Positions 24,474-36,800 of a stretch of 64,000 nucleotides of DNA are shown in pieces. Under the pieces are notes generated by a model. That model was not told where the DNA came from. It did no database searches and saw only the letters and a program-made list of their open reading frames with translations. This stretch comes from Microbotryum silenes-acaulis. Its lineage: Eukaryota; Basidiomycota; Microbotryomycetes; Microbotryales; Microbotryaceae. The translations under genes were made by a program, and so were the position numbers. Positions within the stretch are counted from its first letter, which is position 1, and the number at the start of each line of letters is the position of its first letter. Location: positions 62,001 to 126,000 of the forward strand of contig QPFY01000020.1 in assembly GCA_003665825.1 (NCBI GenBank). The letters are read 5' to 3'.

Positions 24474-26644
24474 ATGATCACCGTACTGCAGTGGAACGCG
24501 GAACCGCATCGCGCGGAGAGTGATTCAATTCGCGCCGGCCCGACTCTTACTCGGCCACGACTCTCAGGATCTTACGCGTCACATGCCGTTCGAGCTCTCC
24601 AGCACGCCATGAAGGTGGCCGACAACCGGTTCGATGGTGACCACCGAGGCCATCGAAATCCGCAAGACCCGCTTTCCGCGCTCGAGTCGGAGCCGGGCCC
24701 TGCCAGTGGCGCGACCCTTGCCGTGGACGCGTCAATCGTTTCAAGTCGCGTCGGAGATGGCCGGCCTTCGCAAGAGACGGAGAGCCACCGATCGGCGGCC
24801 ACGACATCCGACGACACGCTACTACGCGCATTCCGACCTCGCCACTCCATCAGTGCTGAGCCAATACGTGGATCTGACCAGGAGGGTGCTTCGGACAGGT
24901 CGAGCAATGCACACGCTTATGCGGCTTTGAGTGCGATCGCGGCCCCGCCGATGTTGGGCTCGACCCACTCGCGAGCCAGCTCAGTCACCGACTTGCACGA
25001 ATCTCAAGATGTGGACCATGGCATCACGTACATGAGAACGCAATCCATCAAATCGCCTTCCCATGTGACGCGGAATGGCTCCATTTCCTCCCCAGCCTCG
25101 AATTTTCGGAGCTCGTTCTCTCCGGAAGACAGCGTCAGTGACGCATTCTACGTCAGCTCCAGCGACCGGCCGTCGACATCTTCCAAGCCTAGCATGTTGG
25201 CGATACCCACATCGGAGAGCAAGTTCGTTCCCACCCTGATGCCGACATCCGAGTCTCCGACGCCAAAATCGACCTCCAGTTCCGCGTCTTTGTTGGCACC
25301 AACGAGCTCACCCATATTCGCGCTGCCTCGTACTCCAGACGTGGCCGCCTTCTTCACTGCTTTCACACCGACCATCAATGGAAAGCGCTTCTCAACGACG
25401 GCGTTGGTCGATCCCGAGCTACTGTTGCAACCGATGAAGGCCAGCGCACTGTTCGTTGCTCAACTCGACCCGGCCATCATCACTTTCTTCCTCATGTCGA
25501 TCACCTTCACCATCTCGCGCAAGCTCTTGCTGAGACAGCCAGAAGGCATATTCCCCTTCCCCTTCATACTTCTGGGTACGCAAGCCGGGTTTGCCACCTT
25601 TGCGACCCACATCGCTCGGCGGACTGGCACCTTTCGAGCCACTCGGTTGACGCACAAGCGCGAGACGACGTTGCGCTTTCTAGCTTTGCTTTTCTCAGTC
25701 GAGGAGTTGACTTCGACGCTGAGTCTACGCTCAGTGACGGTTCCGGTGAGTCAATGCTCGGGAAGCTCGGGAAGGACGTCTGGCAGTTGCAGGACTCGGG
25801 CACTGACTTGGGTACTGCGCGCCACCGCTCCGTGCAGTTTCATCTGTCGGTTCGGGCTTTGTCACCAATCCTTACCCTCGCACTCTCGGTCGTCTTCTTC
25901 AAAGAGCGAACCTCGATGCGAACGACCTCGACATTCCTCCTCGTCATTCTGGGAGTCGTTCTGACCTCGCTGAACCTCGATATCCATTCGTTTGGCTCGT
26001 TCCTCGTTTTCACCTCGGCGATCTTGCTCTCGATCAAGTCGCTGATTACGACTCACCTCTTGACGGAGCGATGGGGCCTCGGCACTTTGGACCTCGTATC
26101 ACGCATAGCTCCTCTTTCCATCGTCCATTATGCCATCTTTGCGATCCTTGGAGGCGAGCTTGGATCCTTCCTCGACTTTCTCGTGGGCCCGGAGTTGACC
26201 CAGGGGCACCTCCTGGCGATCGTCGCCGCGGGCTTGCTGTCCGCGGGCAACATATTCGCCACTCTCAAGGCGGAGGAGCGAGTGCAAGCACCTGCTCCTG
26301 CTATCTCTGGTGTGTGGTTCCTATCCAGACTGCGCGCGATGCTTGTTCACCATGTTCGGGGTTGTGGCGCTGACCTCTCGCGCTCTGAACATTGGTTGGG
26401 CAACATCATTTATTTTTTTGCCAAAGCCCATGCCTCTCAAGCGTTCACGATCGTCGTATCGGTCATCGTCTTTGCGCTTCCCCTCTCGATCATCAACTTT
26501 CTCGGAGTTGCTCTCACGCTTACAGGTGGAGTGCTGTACGCCTGGTACGATGCACTGGACCATCCTCCCCTACCGTTCCCCATGAGAGGCAAAAGTTTGC
26601 CGAGCACGATGCCGCCACCGAGCGGTCGTGGCTTGAGGCTATGA
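24474..26644 (+). CDS. TPT/DMT-superfamily transporter (triose-phosphate / nucleotide-sugar transporter-like)
   Basis: Exon 1 (24474-25745) encodes a Ser/Thr-rich, probably disordered cytosolic region of about 320 residues, then the first membrane segments (DPAIITFFLMSITFTISRKL, FPFPFILLGTQAGFATF). After a GT-AG intron (25746-25837), FHLSVRALSPILTLALSVV and FKERTS match the TPT signature. ILGVVLTSL, a LVFTSAILLSIKSLITTHLL segment and TIVVSVIVFALPLSIINFLG follow. A further 117-nt in-frame intron at 26310-26426 may be spliced out (653 aa) or not (692 aa); its 3' border (AAAG) is weak. Such proteins are antiporters of the Golgi or ER for sugar phosphates or nucleotide sugars, and the substrate cannot be told here. 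The first ATG is a guess. Confidence 0.8.
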
Positions 26645-28762
26645 TACAACAGCAGACCACTCTCACTTCAGTAGCGCCAATCATAGTGTCTTTCTTGCGG
26701 GGGTTTTTCTTGTTGTTGTTGTTTGTGATACGAGTAGTACCCCATTGCAGTTGAGACGGTGTCCATTTTTGGTCTTCTCTACTGGGCTTGATTCTTTTAT
26801 TTCGGGCGGCCAACCTGTTGTATTCTTGCAAGCTGGCTCCCATATCGGCTCTATGCATCGCGGTGAACCCTATGACGTTGCATGTTAAAGCTATAGAATG
26901 TGTCTCAGACATCTAAGAAAGACTAAGAAGCGCTGGTCAAGCCGTACGATGCAGCGGACAGCAGGCCAGTGGCGAGAGAAGAACCAGAGAGCTCGCACAC
27001 CGAAGCCTGTAGCTCGCGGCCCAGCCTCGTCAACGGGCGCTTGGAACGGCGATAAAGTGGTTCGAATTGGTCAGGCTGGCGTCGAGACGAGCATAGATCC
27101 TTCTAGGTCGAGGTTCTGCACTGCTTTGCAACGTCTCAAGGGTCGGGGGAAGCTAGAGAGCAACTGTTTCCTCGGTGCATCTTCTCGACTAGAGCCTGGC
27201 GAAGGCTCCCGATCACGCCGAAGTGAACGAAAGTGATCGCGTGGTTTTCATTTGGACAAGGTTACCAGGTTAGCGGACGGGATTACGGCGGAGGCCGACC
27301 GCTGCGCGCAGCCGACGCTCGCGCGGGCGCCCCCAGGCGAGTGGCGGGTTCGCGAAGTGCGATCGGAGGCGCCGTCTCCACCGCCAAATTGAAAGCCGAC
27401 CAAGTCAAGGAAATGATCTACCTCGGCGTCCGAAGGCAGAAAGGCCGTGCCCAGGTACCGTGCGGCACTACTTGAAGCTTTTCCGGCTTCCGGCTATCGC
27501 AATTACACTCGCAGCCGCCCAGCAGGTGACACCACTGTGGCCGCACACTCCACTCTTCCTTCATGATGAGCCACTTGCTTACGCTTTGGCCTGGAGCAGG
27601 AATACGTTCGAGCTGCCAGTGGCGTCACAAACAATCAGTCGAAAAATTCGAGTTTCGGGCCGACTGACTAGTACTATTAGTCTTTCGCACAAAATCGCAG
27701 TCGCGATTCGCGAAGACGGCTCGGGTGCGACGCCGCGCCGCCGACTTGCCGTCAGCCAGGGCGCCCCACGTCATCATTCGCCAACTCCGGGGCGTGCTTC
27801 TTGCTTCTTCTGAGACCGTCGCATCATGTTCTGTCAATGAATAGGTGGGCCCACCAGCAGTTCTAGGCCCCGGGATACCACTTCTACTCGTCGAGACACC
27901 TGGGTATTTATTTTACTTTCCCGTGACTACACGAGTGCACTACGGGGCATCAGCATCGCAGACGGTGTAGTAGTCGCGAGTGCACGATCGAACATGGTCG
28001 ACACGGTGGACGGTGCCACTATCGCCGAGCATTCTCGGAAATGCCGACAGGAGCCGACCTCCACAGGTTTGACCTGCCCTCGTCAATGCAGATTATAAAG
28101 GGTGTTTACACTGCGAAGCGACATAACTAGGGGTTGACAACTTGTTGCACGTGGCCTGCAATGCGAGTCGACATTCTCGAGCTCGACTCCGAGTCGGCGA
28201 TTGCAGCCCGGCTGGGACGCACGAGTCGCCAGCCTGTGGGGGCTGTCGACGAAACACAAACAGGCACACCGCTCGTGATTTGACTGGTACAAGTGTGAAG
28301 TGGGTCAGTGTCCGAGAACATATGTATAGGTACCGGGCTTGCAGTACTTACCTTAATATAATTTGAACCGCGTACAGCTAGTGCTCGGAGTCGTCAAGTT
28401 GCTTTGGATAATGCAAGTGTAGTTTGTGCTCTCACGAAGAGGGAACGCAACAAAGCTGGAGAGGTTTCACCAACTGGACGTGACTAGAACTTTGCAACAA
28501 CGATTATCATCTACAGAGCAGTGGTGTCAACAGTGGGGGTATATGGGGTGGCGATCAAGACAACATCAACTAAGACCACCTCACAGAGAAAAAAGAAAGG
28601 AGCACAAGGTGGCTTTAGCTAGCAAGTGAGAAAGGTGCCGCGAGCCGGACATCAGCGAGTAGTGTCGACGGCGAGCTGAGCACGAAAAGATGACACAAGG
28701 TGGGGCAGTGAGGGCAAAATGAGGGAAAGCGAAGGAGTTCTTGGTTTTTGAAATCATTCCAA
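26645..28762. other. Gene-poor stretch of 2.1 kb
   Basis: No open frame with recognisable motifs or plausible exon chain was found between the transporter and cysteine-rich copy B. Confidence 0.4.
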
Positions 28763-29928
28763 TTAGACACGAACGCAAGTCGACTGCTTGCGCTTGTTCA
28801 TGCCGGCCTTGAAACCACTGGGGCAGTCTGCGGAGGGACGGGGGCGCAATCGGGGATAGGGGTCAGTCAAAGTGGCGTGACGCCGAAGCCAAGAACTGCA
28901 AGCAGCGCAGTGAGTACTTACCCAACGAGCACTCGCCATTCTCGCAGGTGGCAGCGAATCGTCCATCGTAAGATGCCTTGCATTTGTTGCCCTCCTGCAT
29001 CGTGAACGCGTTGCACAGTGATCGTTTATCCGCGAAGCACAGATGGTCAGAACAGGCGCGGAACCAGAGCAAAAGAGGACGCGCAGGAGCGCAACAAGAT
29101 GTGACTCACAGCACCGCAGTTGTTGGCGTCCGAACCGAAAGCGATGCAAGCCGTGCCGGCCTTGCTGAGGCTGTAACCGCGGGTCGTGCATTCGAGAGAA
29201 CACTTGCCATCGTTGCACGAACTGACGCCGTTGCTGTCCTGGGCGCACGTCTTGTTCCTGCACTTGTCGACATTCTTGATGCAAGCAGTCGCCCTGTCCG
29301 ATCGCTGAGCGGTGTAGCCGTCGTTGCAGGTGACTTCACACACTTGGTTGCACTTGACGGTCGCCGTCTTGGGGTCATAGTCGAGCTTGTTCCTCAGCTG
29401 GCGAGCGCAGAGGGTGTCGGCTTTGGCTTGGGCGTCGCCTGCAACGATGGAAGACGGGCAGGTGGGCGTGGAGACCAGAAAAATAAGCATAACTTTCTTT
29501 TATGCGCCATTCTCCGCTATGCGCATGAGCGAACAACATATCCTCAACTCACTTTCTCGGCCAAGTCGGCAACGGATCCTTGGTTGCGAGCGCTTGCTCA
29601 AGACCGAATGATCGGCAAAGTCCCTTCGGGTTAGCCCAATGGTAGCGTACGCATCATCGAAGGCACGCTTGGCTAGATCAGAGGCGGTCGCTGTGGATCG
29701 TTTGGCAGCGCGCGCTCGGGCGACGGCGAGGTGGGCGGAGGCGTCGCGCTGCAAGCTGCGTTGGTCAAGGCCTGTGGAGGCTGTCTCTGATACAGCATGG
29801 GCCGCAGCACACGTCAGGGACAAATGTAATATAGACCGCAATAAGGCGATGGAAGAAAATCACTAACCCGAGAGCGCGAGCGCGGGCATAGACACAGCGA
29901 GCAGGGCGAGGAGTTGAGCGGCGAGCAT
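28763..29928 (-). CDS. Secreted cysteine-rich protein, copy B (paralogue of copy A)
   Basis: Exons 29868-29928, 29553-29786, 29110-29438, 28922-28994 and 28763-28827 give 762 nt, 253 aa. It has a signal peptide (MLAAQLLALLAVSMPALAL), a charged pro-region with GLTRRDF and a dibasic LSKRSQPRIRCRLGRE junction nearly the same as in copy A, then the cysteine-rich mature part. The segment ACIKNVDKCRNKTCAQ is identical in both copies, and cysteine spacing is conserved through the last block (DCPSGFKAGMNKRKQSTC). Exons 3-5 have the same lengths as in copy A, while exons 1-2 and all introns differ in length. This points to an old local duplication under constraint. Function unknown; an extracellular or cell-wall role is inferred only from the signal peptide. 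Confidence 0.88.
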
Positions 29929-30754
29929 GATGATGGACTCGAAAGGAGTGTGGGGTCGAAAGGAGTGACAAGGGGTCGGGGAAACGAAGCAAAGATGAAG
30001 TGATGAAGGGAAAGAGAAGAGACGTTCCAGAAAACGGGTCGGCGAAATGAGCGTTTTGTTGTTGTTTGAGCAACAAGCAAAGATCGTCGACGAACAATCT
30101 TCCAAGCCAGAGGTACCTATCGTCCACCGATGGGGTTCCAGGCACGCCCTTCCATAAATTGCTGGCACCCACGCCCCTTTCGCTTCGCGCGTGCGAGTTG
30201 ACCGTCGATCTTGCGCAGGGAGCGCGCGTCTCAGGTCCCAGTCTCATTAGGGATCCACGTACCTTGCCATTCGACGTTTACTCTATGCATCGCACGAACT
30301 GATCATAAACGTGGAAGAGTTTGATGCAAGAACGTCAAAACACTGCTTGAGCAATAATGAGCAGTAGGTATCCCTCTCACGCCGCGAGAAGGAAAAAGCT
30401 GCCCCGCCGGGCCAATTCACAATGCAGATTTCAGGCCCTGGCGGGACGGCCTTCGAATTAAGGCTGGTAACAGCCACATGTTACGTGTGACGAGTTTATG
30501 CTAGTGGGGTGTTTGAAGATTTGTGTACAACGTGTATAACACGTGTAACATTAGTAGCGTACTCACGTGACTTCACTCAGGTCGATGCAGTGGATGCGTA
30601 TTGTCACCTGACGCCCGTCGCGTGTCTTGACGCTTGAACTGTAAAGCGCACTCTAGCAATACCATCACACTGGCCTACACTGGCGGGTAACATACCGGCG
30701 CGTCAGCCTCGACGCGACTGGACTACTTTTCCTTCTCTCTTTGCTTCTTGACCC
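29929..30754. other. Upstream region of cysteine-rich copy B
   Basis: No gene recognised. It contains the promoter of copy B and leads into the large inverted repeat. Confidence 0.4.
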
Positions 30755-31884
30755 CTATGACGGTCCTCGCGGCTGGGGAGATCTTCTAGGCGGGGCTAGA
30801 CGGTGTGGACGAGATGCGAGGGAGTCTCGAGTGTGAGATCAGGTTAGGACCGTGAAGCAACGGAAGTAGGTCAAGGTGGTGGCTCTCGAGATGGATTGGG
30901 ACTAGGGACTATGGGATCAAGGACGATGTTGTTGCTTGCAGAAAGCAAAGGAACGTCTACAAATGGGCCGCCTTTTATAGTAAAACCCGTGGAATGTTAT
31001 CGAAGGTCATGGAACTATCCTAAAAGAGTGGAGAGCGTGTGTAGAAGGAAATAGAAGCGAGTAGAATGAAATCGAGAGAATGAGCCCGAAGCTCGAGATC
31101 CGAAATGGAAGCCGATGGAACGGCCAAGGAGCGCGACGATGGAATCAAATCGAAGAAGAGCGTGGAAGTAGATGGAACCAATTCGAAGCTTGAGACGGGT
31201 GATCGTAACAGTCGCCCCTCCTCTAGCTTGATCTCGATGTCGTCGTCGAGTTCATTGAGAATATGCTCAACGGTGGAGGCGTGCACAATCGCTCTGAGCT
31301 CCGCGGAGAACGGGACTTCGAAGACCGGGGGCGACGGCGAGGAGCTTGGCGTAGTGATGTCCACCAAGCGGTTGAGGGGAGGCGTAGGTTCTTGGTACAG
31401 GTAGCGATCCAACGCAATCACGCGACGACCGGTGTTGTCGTCGAGAGGTGAAATTGGTGCCCAGGCCGACAGGGCGACGCATGGCACACCTCTTAACGAC
31501 GTTGTTTTCACATCGGCTTCCATTTCGGATCTCGAGCTTCGGGCTCATTCTCTCGATTTCATTCTACTCGCTTCTATTTCCTTCTACACACGCTCTCCAC
31601 TCTTTTGGGATAGTTCCATGACTTTCGATAACATTCCACGGGTTTTACTATAAAAGGCGGCCCATTTGTAGACGTTCCTTTGCTTCCTGCAAGCAACAAC
31701 ATCGTCCTTGATCCCATAGTCCCTAGTCCCAATCCATCTCGAGAGCCACCACCTTGACCTACTTCCGTTGCTTCACGGTCCTAACCTGATCTCACACTCG
31801 AGACTCCTTCGCACCTCGTCTCTCCCTCGTCCACACCGTCTAGCCCCGCCTAGAAGGTCTCCCCAGCCGCGAGGACCGTCATAG
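30755..31884. repeat. 1.13-kb inverted repeat (palindrome) with outward-facing promoter-like arms
   Basis: The left arm (30755-31117) is the reverse complement of the right arm (31511-31884), with roughly six substitutions and one 11-bp indel. The 393-bp spacer is unique. Each arm holds CTATAAAAGGCGGCCC (plus strand near 31650, minus strand near 30976), so the TATA-like boxes point away from the centre. The spacer is open on the minus strand (frame 31020-31523, 167 aa, with LDRYLYQEPTPPLNRLVD), but no family is recognised. Outer ends are CTATGACGG / CCGTCATAG; no clear target duplication flanks them. It could be a fold-back transposon or an inverted duplication of a promoter. Confidence 0.92.
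31645..31660 (+). promoter_or_regulatory. TATA-like box in the right palindrome arm
   Basis: TATAAAAGG lies about 290 bp upstream of the small open frame at 31938. The mirror copy in the left arm points the other way. Function is inferred from sequence only. Confidence 0.45.
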
Positions 31885-31937
31885 TTTATTGCTTACCCCC
31901 GTCAGGCATATCTCGCTTCACATTCCCGATTGCCAGC

Positions 31938-32117
31938 ATGCTGCTCGATGAGATCATTGCCCTGCGCAAGTTTTGTACCGCATACATTCAAGAGTACGAC
32001 GAGTCGGTGAATATTCCGAAGCCTGTCGCCCCATACTCGATCGAGATCAAGCTGCCAATCGCAGAACATGGAGCTCTGACCGCGCCAATCGATCTCTTGA
32101 AAATACTTTCGATGTGA
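31938..32117 (+). CDS. Small hypothetical protein (59 aa) beside the palindrome
   Basis: An ATG-initiated frame of 60 codons (MLLDEIIALRKFCTAY at the start, DLLKILSM at the end) begins 54 bp after the right palindrome arm, downstream of its TATA-like box. Composition looks protein-like, and the acidic/aliphatic N-terminal half could form a helix. There are no homologues I can recall, no signal peptide, and more exons could follow. Weakly supported as a gene. Confidence 0.35.
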   Translation: MLLDEIIALRKFCTAYIQEYDESVNIPKPVAPYSIEIKLPIAEHGALTAPIDLLKILSM

Positions 32118-33627
32118 ACTTTAGTCTTTAAGAGGCAATTATTACTCCAGTAGTCTCGATTGACCATGCTTTGGACTGCAAAGCGGCTTCGCAAACCTTG
32201 TTACACGTTACGGCATTGTTGTAAGTCGTTCTCGACGACTAAAAGCAAGTCGTAACTAGATCTAGGCTACTTATTGGGCTTCGCTGTAAGGCCTCCCCTT
32301 GATATTATGACATTGCACGATGCTTGGGCAATTTGCCTTCTGCAACGATGCTCAACAGTGTAATCGGTCACTCCACATGACCTAGGTAGGTAGGTACTCA
32401 GGTACTTATTGGTAGATAGTAGACAATTAAGCAGAGCAGGAGTAGCTAGCTAATCTAGGGGTGCAGCCAAAACTTCATGCGGCAAGAAGATCTCAATGCC
32501 CACTGCCCAGACAACAAGTGATTATTACCTAATAGGCCGCGGCGACTGATCAAGTCCGACGCCGAAAAGCAGCTCACCGAAATGCAGTCAGGAAATGCCA
32601 GCCGACAGGGTTCCGGCGCTCGCGATCGTAATGCGGCACGATCATTCAACGTGGGCGCCGCGCTGGCCTAGTGCATTCCCCGCCCAATCTCACCTTCAAC
32701 GAAATGAGGACCTTCAAGAATTGGCGGAACAAGGTTCATTCGGCCAACGCTTATGCTCCATCTGACGAGGTCTGTAGAGCCGATTCTTGTTTGAGCATGT
32801 AAAGAGGAAGCCTTGATGGGATTGCCGCAATTCGATTCGTCAATTCTGGCTTGGTCGCTGCCGGGGGCACATTTTGGCGAGGATTTATTATTACGGTCCG
32901 GGTCGATCCTTCAATGACATCAGAGTGTGAACAAGTTTGAACCTTCGGAGCGCTGCACGAGAAGTGCTGCGGATGTTGCCCGTACCGTCTTTCCCGATAC
33001 CGTTCATTTCGGACTCAGCGTTGGATCGCTTGGACCAGGGCCCCCGTCGGCGGTCCCCACTCCCCGAGACTTTGGTCCCAAAAATGTCGGGGTCTAGCAA
33101 TCTGCCTCTGAAGATTCAGTAGATTGGACTCTATGTACTAGGTGGGTACTGGTACGTGGCACTTTTAAGTCTTCCGATGAGGGCAGGAAGGGGATGCTCA
33201 ATCCCGACGCGCCCATCGAGCTCTGCTGGCCCCCTGTCATCACGCTTGGCTTCACCGTTCTGATCTTTACGAGACCTCGAGTCTCCTGATGATTCCTCTT
33301 GAAAAATCTACCGGTTTTAAAAGTCTACAGATCAGACTCAAATGAGGCAATCCATGCATTTATATCGTATCTACCTACTGCCGAACTGGCTCAATCAAAT
33401 TCGACTCTACTAGGCGTTTCGAGTAACTTGACGAAAGCGCGGGGAGCTAGAGCCTTAGGGGCAGCTCTGGGGAGCGCGTAGAGTTGTCGTATCTCTGCGA
33501 AGGGGAACTGTATGTAGTGCCTTTACACACCTAACAGCAACGTTGTTTTCGTGTTGGCTTATTGAAAGGTCCTTTAGCGAGCCAGTCCACTTTCGCCGTG
33601 ATCGGGCCAGTCTAAACCCATTGGATA
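32118..33627. other. Gene-poor stretch left of the copia element
   Basis: No supported gene. Stop codons are frequent in all frames, and no exon chain or repeat was recognised up to the target-site duplication at 33623. Confidence 0.4.
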
Positions 33628-33830
33628 TGTCAGAGTGTATATTGCTGTTTCATCCCACTTGTCTTCCTGATTATGATTAGTTACTAGTTGTTGATATTAG
33701 TCGCCTCGCGCGGCTCGTGCCTGCCTCGCGCGCGCTCCCTTAGCGCTTCTCTTCTTTCTCCAACTATCTTTACTATCATCTTCGGCTCTCGTACTTACGT
33801 ATCTCGTGCCTCGGCTTCAGGTTCCCAAAA
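33628..33830 (+). repeat. 5' LTR (203 bp)
   Basis: Begins TGTCAGAGTGTATATTGCTG and ends GGTTCCCAAAA. Compared with the 3' LTR it lacks an 82-bp stretch and shows several point differences (for example GATTATGATTAG against GATTATAAATAG). Confidence 0.93.
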
Positions 33831-33843
33831 GGTTATGAGCCCA
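33831..33843 (+). other. Primer-binding site complementary to the tRNA-iMet anticodon arm
   Basis: GGTTATGAGCCCA directly follows the 5' LTR. From general knowledge of eukaryotic initiator tRNA, this is complementary to the CAU anticodon stem-loop (GGGCUCAUAACC). Drosophila copia uses the same kind of internal half-tRNA primer. The polyprotein ATG lies inside the site. Confidence 0.75.
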
Positions 33844-36800
33844 CCGAACCTACCAGCGGCGGGCGACCCCGACGATCACGGTGACATGGCATCTACGCCT
33901 CCTCTACCACCGTCATCAACGTCGATCCACACCATCGACGTCGCCTCCGCTACCTCCGTCACGCTCACCAATGAGCAATTCGACGAGCTGATTAGGAACC
34001 AGCGCCCCGCACCCACACAGGACGACGACGCACTCTCCATGCGTCAGCTACTCTCCCCAGTCAACCCCCCGGTCTTCCCACACGACTCGAAGCTTACGGA
34101 GGACAATTACGTTGACTGGGTCCTCACGATGCCGCCATGCCCGCCCTCTTGGGCTGGATTCAACGCTCGGACGAATCGAGCGACGGTCCTCGTTGCGAAG
34201 GCGGTCGTACCGACCAAACGCTCAAAATGGGATCGTTCTGGTCCTGCCCCGAGCAACTGCCCAGCTTGTGGTCAAGGCAAGCACTGGCTCGACAAGTGTC
34301 CGGAATCGCGCAAGCGAGCCAAGTACCTCGAGCTCAAGAACGCCATGAAGGAACTCCAAGGCTCATCATCGCCTGCGTCCACGTTCGTGGCCACCGAGGA
34401 AGCATCCAAGGATCAACACCTGTCCGTCTTTTCTTCTGCTACGTTTACCAACATCGGGCCACCGGCGGAAATCCTTCTGCTAGACTCGGCGTCGGCGTGC
34501 CACGTCGTCAACGATGCGTCCTTCTTTGACGGCCCCCTTTCGCCTACCCCGCAAGTCCTGCAAGGTCTAGGGGGAACGGTGAAGGCCTCGGGAATCGGCT
34601 CGGTCAAGCTCGTCTCCGATAATGGTACCAAGTTCACCCTCAACGACGTGATCTACGCCCCCGAGAGCCCTGCCAACCTCATCTCGGTCCGGGCCTTCGA
34701 CCGCAAAGGCGTTCGCATCACCTTCGAACACGGAGAAGTCGAGCTCCGCACGCCGCAAGGGTGCATCGCCACAGCATCAGCCATCGCGTCCAGCGTTTAC
34801 AAACTCAACGCTTTGGTCCAAGCTGCCAGCAAAGGTGCGCTACACACGCTCGTCGCCACCAAGTCCAATAGGCTACCTCTACTTACCCTTCACCGGCGCT
34901 ACGGCCACGCCTCTGTCCAGACACTTAAAAAACTGGCGGCCTCTGGCCAGGTGGAGGGTTTGGATTGGCCCTATAGTGACTTCGAGTGTGAAGACTTCAC
35001 CTGCAACGCGTGCCTTGCCTCCAAAGCGCATCGTTTGCCTTTCCCCTCTTCGTCGTCGCATGCCGCGGAACCGCTTGCATTGGTGCACTCGGATGTCTTA
35101 TCTTTCCCCGAGGAGTCCTTCGGCCATAAGCGGTACCTCGTCACGTTCATCGACGACTTCTCGAGGAAGACTTGGGTTTACCCCATCGGGCACAAAAGCG
35201 AGGTCCTTCCGACATTCAAGGATTGGCTTCTGGAGATCGAAAACGCCACGGGTCGCAAGGTCAAAACGCTTCGCTCGGACAACGGGGGCGAGTATGTCTC
35301 TACCGCCTTCAACGGCTATTGCGTAGCTCGTGGAATTCGTCGCGAATTGACCACACCGTACACGCCCGAGCAAAACGGTCGAGCCGAGCGAGTCAACCGG
35401 TCGATCGTGGAGGGCACCCTGGCTCTTCTGTCTCACTCGGGACTCCCACGATCATGCTGGGACGAGGCTGCCATGTGTTACATCCACGTCAAGAACCTAT
35501 CGCCTCACGCGGCTCTCGGTGGAGGCATCCCAAACAGTCGTTGGTCGGGCGCCACACCAGGCGTGGAGGGTCTTCGGGCATTCGGTTGTCGCGCCTGGGC
35601 CACCGTGCCGGCTCACCGACGGGACAAACTTGACCCAAAAGGGATCGCTCTGGTCTTCGTGGGTTACGATCGACACGCGAAAGCCTGGCGTCTTCTTGAC
35701 CCCTCCTCGATGCGTGTGAGTCTGAGCCGAAATGTGACGTTCGTTGAAACCGAGTTCCCCTTCACGACCGCACCAACCCGCGTGACGCAGCCACGCATCC
35801 CGGGTTACTGCCCCCAGCCGCCACCTGTCGAAGCTCCAGCACCGTCGTCGGCTCCAACGCTTGTCGACCCTCCCCCGCGGCCACCTTCCCCAACGCCTGA
35901 CGAAACACCCGCGTCGCCGGTTTCGACCAACTCGGCCGACAAAGACGACACCTCGTCGACCACGAGCGCTACGACGGAGCCAGCCGTGAACTTGCCGCAG
36001 CCACCTCCGGATCCAGCTCCACTCGCCAAAGTCAAGCCAACTTGGGAGTACGGCGACGTCGCCAAGGTTGGTCCCGATCCGGGGAAGTACGGTGAAGTCG
36101 ACACTCGAAACATCATAGTTGGCCCCCGGACACGCCGCCAGCTCGTTCCCACCATGATCACGCGGGAACAGCTCGTCGACGGCCCCGACGGACCCACCGC
36201 CTCCTTCAAGAGCCTGCTCCTCGCCTTCGCATCCACCAAAGCCGGCTTCGCAGATCACGACTTGACAGTTGTTCGCGATCCGGCCAATTGGGGCGACGTC
36301 ATCCGATCGGGACAAGAGGACATTTGGGGCGCACCGGCACAGGATGAATTCGATTCGCTTCTTAACGATTACGAGGTCTTCGAAATCATCGAATCCGGTG
36401 AGCTCCCCGCGGGTGAGATCCTCCTGCGATCGGGCTGGGTGTTCCGGACTAAACGCAACCAGCATGGCGACATCACCGATTACAAGGCGCGTCTCGTCGC
36501 TCACGGATGTGCCCAACGTCCTGGCCTTGACTTCGAGAAGAACTACGCCCCAGTCGTCAAATTCACGTCCATTAGAGCCCTCATCGCACTCGCCGCGGCC
36601 AACGGCTATCACGTCCATCAGGCCGACGTCAACAAAGCGTACCTCCACGGCAAACTTGACAAGCCTCTGTACATGCGCGTCCCTCAGGGCATTGACCTGC
36701 CCGGCAAGATCCTCAAGCTGTCCAAATCCATCTACGGCCTTCGCCAGGCCGGCACCATCTGGAACGCTGAGATTGACTCGACTCTGCGGTCCCTCGGATA

